A DNA stretch of 9,065 nt. Source: Chloroflexota bacterium. GTDB lineage: Bacteria > Chloroflexota > Limnocylindria > QHBO01. The stretch is from NCBI GenBank assembly GCA_005879815.1, contig VBKA01000113.1:1-9065 (forward strand), written 5' to 3'. Made by a program: the position numbers and the translations under genes. A model generated the notes under the pieces. The model was not told the DNA's origin and did no database searches. It saw only the letters and a list, made by a program, of their open reading frames with translations. Shown one piece after another: positions 8,277 to 9,065 of this stretch; position 1 is the stretch's first letter; each line of letters begins with the position of its first letter.

Positions 8277-8834
8277 TCAGGGCTCCTCGTCCGGGAACCA
8301 CGCCATCAGCAGCTCGTCCCGGAATCCTCCCGGTGCGCGGTACTGGCGGCGACGAACGCCTTCGCGCCGGAAACCGGCGTGCTCGTAGACCGCGATCGCG
8401 CGCTCATTGTCGGGGAAGACTCCCAGCGCCAGCTTGGCGAGCCCCTGCTCGCGGGTCCATGCCTGCGCGGCGCGCACCATGGCGGAGCCGATGCCGACGT
8501 CGCGCCAGCCATCGAGGATGGCGATGGACAGTACGCCGATGTGGTTGCTGACCGAGCTCTGCTCGACGCTGACCAGGACGTTGCCGACCACGTCACCGTC
8601 CGCCTCTGCGACCAGGACCAGCGTCTCACCGGATCGGATCATCTCGCCCACGAAATAGGACTCGGAAGGCTCGCTCACGGCCGAAGGGGGCGTTGCGAGC
8701 CATCGGCCCTCCGCTCGCACCGACCCGAACAGGTTGACCAGCGCGCGGGCATCGGTCGGACGCGCGCGACGCAGCATCCACCGGCGGCCATCGCTGGCCT
8801 CGTGGACCTCGCTCGTGGCGTCCGCCATGGTCAT
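8277..8834 (-). CDS. GNAT-family N-acetyltransferase
   Basis: This 185-residue acetyl-CoA-dependent acetyltransferase shows the GNAT acetyl-CoA pyrophosphate loop as RDVGIG (111-116, the R/Q-x-x-G-x-G/A pattern) after the strand HIGVLSIAIL. Motif B follows as NERAIAVYEHAGF and then REGVRRRQYR, usual for RimI/RimJ-like and amine or amino-acid acetyltransferases. The substrate is not determinable from sequence. ATG 8834 is preferred because GGGGAG lies about 5 nt upstream; ATG 8828 is an alternative, and an upstream TTG at 8864 sits in the terminator tail and is unlikely. It is the first gene after the T-box/terminator module, so its transcription, and that of the methyltransferase and leuS, should depend on read-through of that terminator unless a promoter lies within. 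Confidence 0.85.
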   Translation of the reverse strand: MTMADATSEVHEASDGRRWMLRRARPTDARALVNLFGSVRAEGRWLATPPSAVSEPSESYFVGEMIRSGETLVLVAEADGDVVGNVLVSVEQSSVSNHIGVLSIAILDGWRDVGIGSAMVRAAQAWTREQGLAKLALGVFPDNERAIAVYEHAGFRREGVRRRQYRAPGGFRDELLMAWFPDEEP

Positions 8835-8864
8835 CGCTGCTCCCCATGCCGCCGGGTATGACAA

Positions 8865-8893
8865 CGCCCCCTCTCGTCAGGACGAAGGGGGCG
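8865..8893 (-). terminator. Intrinsic-type terminator hairpin of the T-box module
   Basis: Read on the minus strand, CGCCCCCU (from 8893) through UCGU pairs with ACGA and AGGGGGCG (to 8865) around the loop CCUG. This gives a 12-bp stem with a single bulged G at 8873. The following tract (GUUGUCAU) is only weakly U-rich, so termination strength is uncertain. The 5' arm and loop contain the CGUCCUG needed by the antiterminator, making the two folds mutually exclusive, as in known T-box leaders. Confidence 0.7.
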
Positions 8894-8913
8894 ATCTTCG
8901 CGGTACCACCATG
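8878..8913 (-). promoter_or_regulatory. T-box antiterminator domain, without recognisable Stem I
   Basis: In T-box leaders the free NCCA end of uncharged tRNA binds a UGGN bulge and stabilises an antiterminator. Here the minus strand reads AUGGUGGUACCGCG from 8912, which differs at one position from the classic AGGGUGGNACCGCG. The antiterminator can be drawn as CA(U)GG paired with CCUG, the 7-nt bulge UGGUACC, and GCG paired with CGU, using CGUCCUG at 8884-8878. The bulge UGGU (8908-8905) matches tRNAs with discriminator A, which includes both tRNA-Ala and tRNA-Leu, so it does not define specificity. A normal leader has about 100-200 nt of Stem I, specifier loop and Stems II/III before this point. 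Here only 16 nt separate it from the end of the tRNA-Ala gene. What is seen is the 3' half only; function is inferred. Confidence 0.72.
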
Positions 8914-8929
8914 ACTTGACCGACTGAGG

Positions 8930-9005
8930 TGGTGGAGCTGGGGGGACTCGAACCCCCGACCCCCTGCATGCCATGCAGGTGCTCTCCCAGCTGAGCTACA
9001 ACCCC
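8930..9005 (-). tRNA. tRNA-Ala, anticodon GGC
   Basis: This is a complete 76-nt cloverleaf. The acceptor stem is GGGGTTG with CAGCTCC, including the G3:U70 wobble that is the main alanine identity element. The D arm is GCTC/GAGC with loop AGCTGGGA. The anticodon stem is CCTGC/GCAGG with loop ATGGCAT, giving anticodon GGC at 8972-8970. The variable loop is GGGTC and the T arm is GGGGG/CCCCC with loop TTCGAGT. Discriminator A and an encoded CCA (8932-8930) finish it. All stems pair, so it looks functional. It points in the same direction as the T-box module and the GNAT-methyltransferase-leuS genes, with only 16 nt between the CCA and the antiterminator. No convincing promoter is visible in the 60 nt upstream inside the window. 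Confidence 0.97.
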
Positions 9006-9047
9006 ACGGTCGGTCCACTCATCGGCGCGATACCGGACGCCAGACCG

Positions 9048-9064
9048 GTCAGGTTTGGCCTGAC
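9048..9064. repeat. Short inverted repeat upstream of tRNA-Ala
   Basis: GTCAGG and CCTGAC form a perfect 6-bp inverted repeat with a 5-nt spacer at the right window edge. It could be the end of a hairpin belonging to an upstream transcript, or an operator. No U-tract follows within view and the other side is cut off, so no function is assigned. Confidence 0.35.
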
Positions 9065-9065
9065 T

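Noticed and set aside
7471..8388. 305-codon plus-strand open frame
   Set aside because: It is antisense to the methyltransferase, which has a clear SAM-binding motif and coupled start and stop sites. No family is recognised in the plus frame.
8835..8864. Longer GNAT protein starting at TTG 8864
   Set aside because: The TTG lies directly after the terminator stem and has no ribosome site, while ATG 8834 has GGGGAG at good spacing.
8626..9018. 130-codon minus-strand open frame starting upstream of the tRNA
   Set aside because: It is simply a reading through the tRNA-Ala, the T-box module and the start of the GNAT gene in another frame.
9020..9065. Possible promoter upstream of tRNA-Ala (CCTGAC and TATCGC boxes)
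   Set aside because: The two boxes match poorly and are spaced only about 15 nt apart, no better than expected by chance in this sequence.
1..9065. CRISPR array, insertion sequence, prophage or attachment-site duplication
   Set aside because: No regularly spaced repeats, transposase or integrase was seen, and the 3' end of the tRNA gene is not visibly repeated elsewhere in the window.

Overview
This G+C-rich window holds one continuous minus-strand block, read from right to left: tRNA-Ala(GGC), a T-box antiterminator/terminator module, a GNAT acetyltransferase, a class I methyltransferase, leuS, a structured gap, comEA, comEC, an HD-domain hydrolase, and holA, which is cut by the left window edge. 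No plus-strand gene is credible; the long plus-strand frames are shadows of leuS and its neighbours. The base composition, the T-box signal, the leucyl-tRNA synthetase type and the comEA-comEC-holA order suggest a high-GC Chloroflexota-like bacterium, perhaps from an uncultured lineage. That placement is inference; no marker here proves it.

Right part (about 7460-9065): a complete tRNA-Ala with encoded CCA is followed after about 16 nt by a near-perfect T-box sequence and a strong overlapping terminator hairpin. Three tightly packed genes follow: GNAT, methyltransferase (3 nt after the GNAT stop) and leuS (ATGA overlap with the methyltransferase). A T-box ahead of an aminoacyl-tRNA synthetase operon is expected. 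A T-box whose Stem I and specifier loop are missing, with a whole tRNA gene in their place, is not. This is the most unusual thing in the window.

Middle (4784-4960): a 177-nt gap between leuS and comEA can fold into three hairpins. One has a weak resemblance to the c-di-GMP-I (GEMM) riboswitch core, but no ligand class can be assigned.

Left part (1-4783): the DNA-uptake genes comEA (membrane-anchored DNA receptor) and comEC (channel plus metallo-beta-lactamase domain) lead into an HD-family hydrolase, whose stop codon overlaps the start of holA (clamp-loader delta subunit) as GTGA. The comEC frame runs 226 nt into the HD gene without a stop, which is either a genuine long overlap or the result of a small indel.
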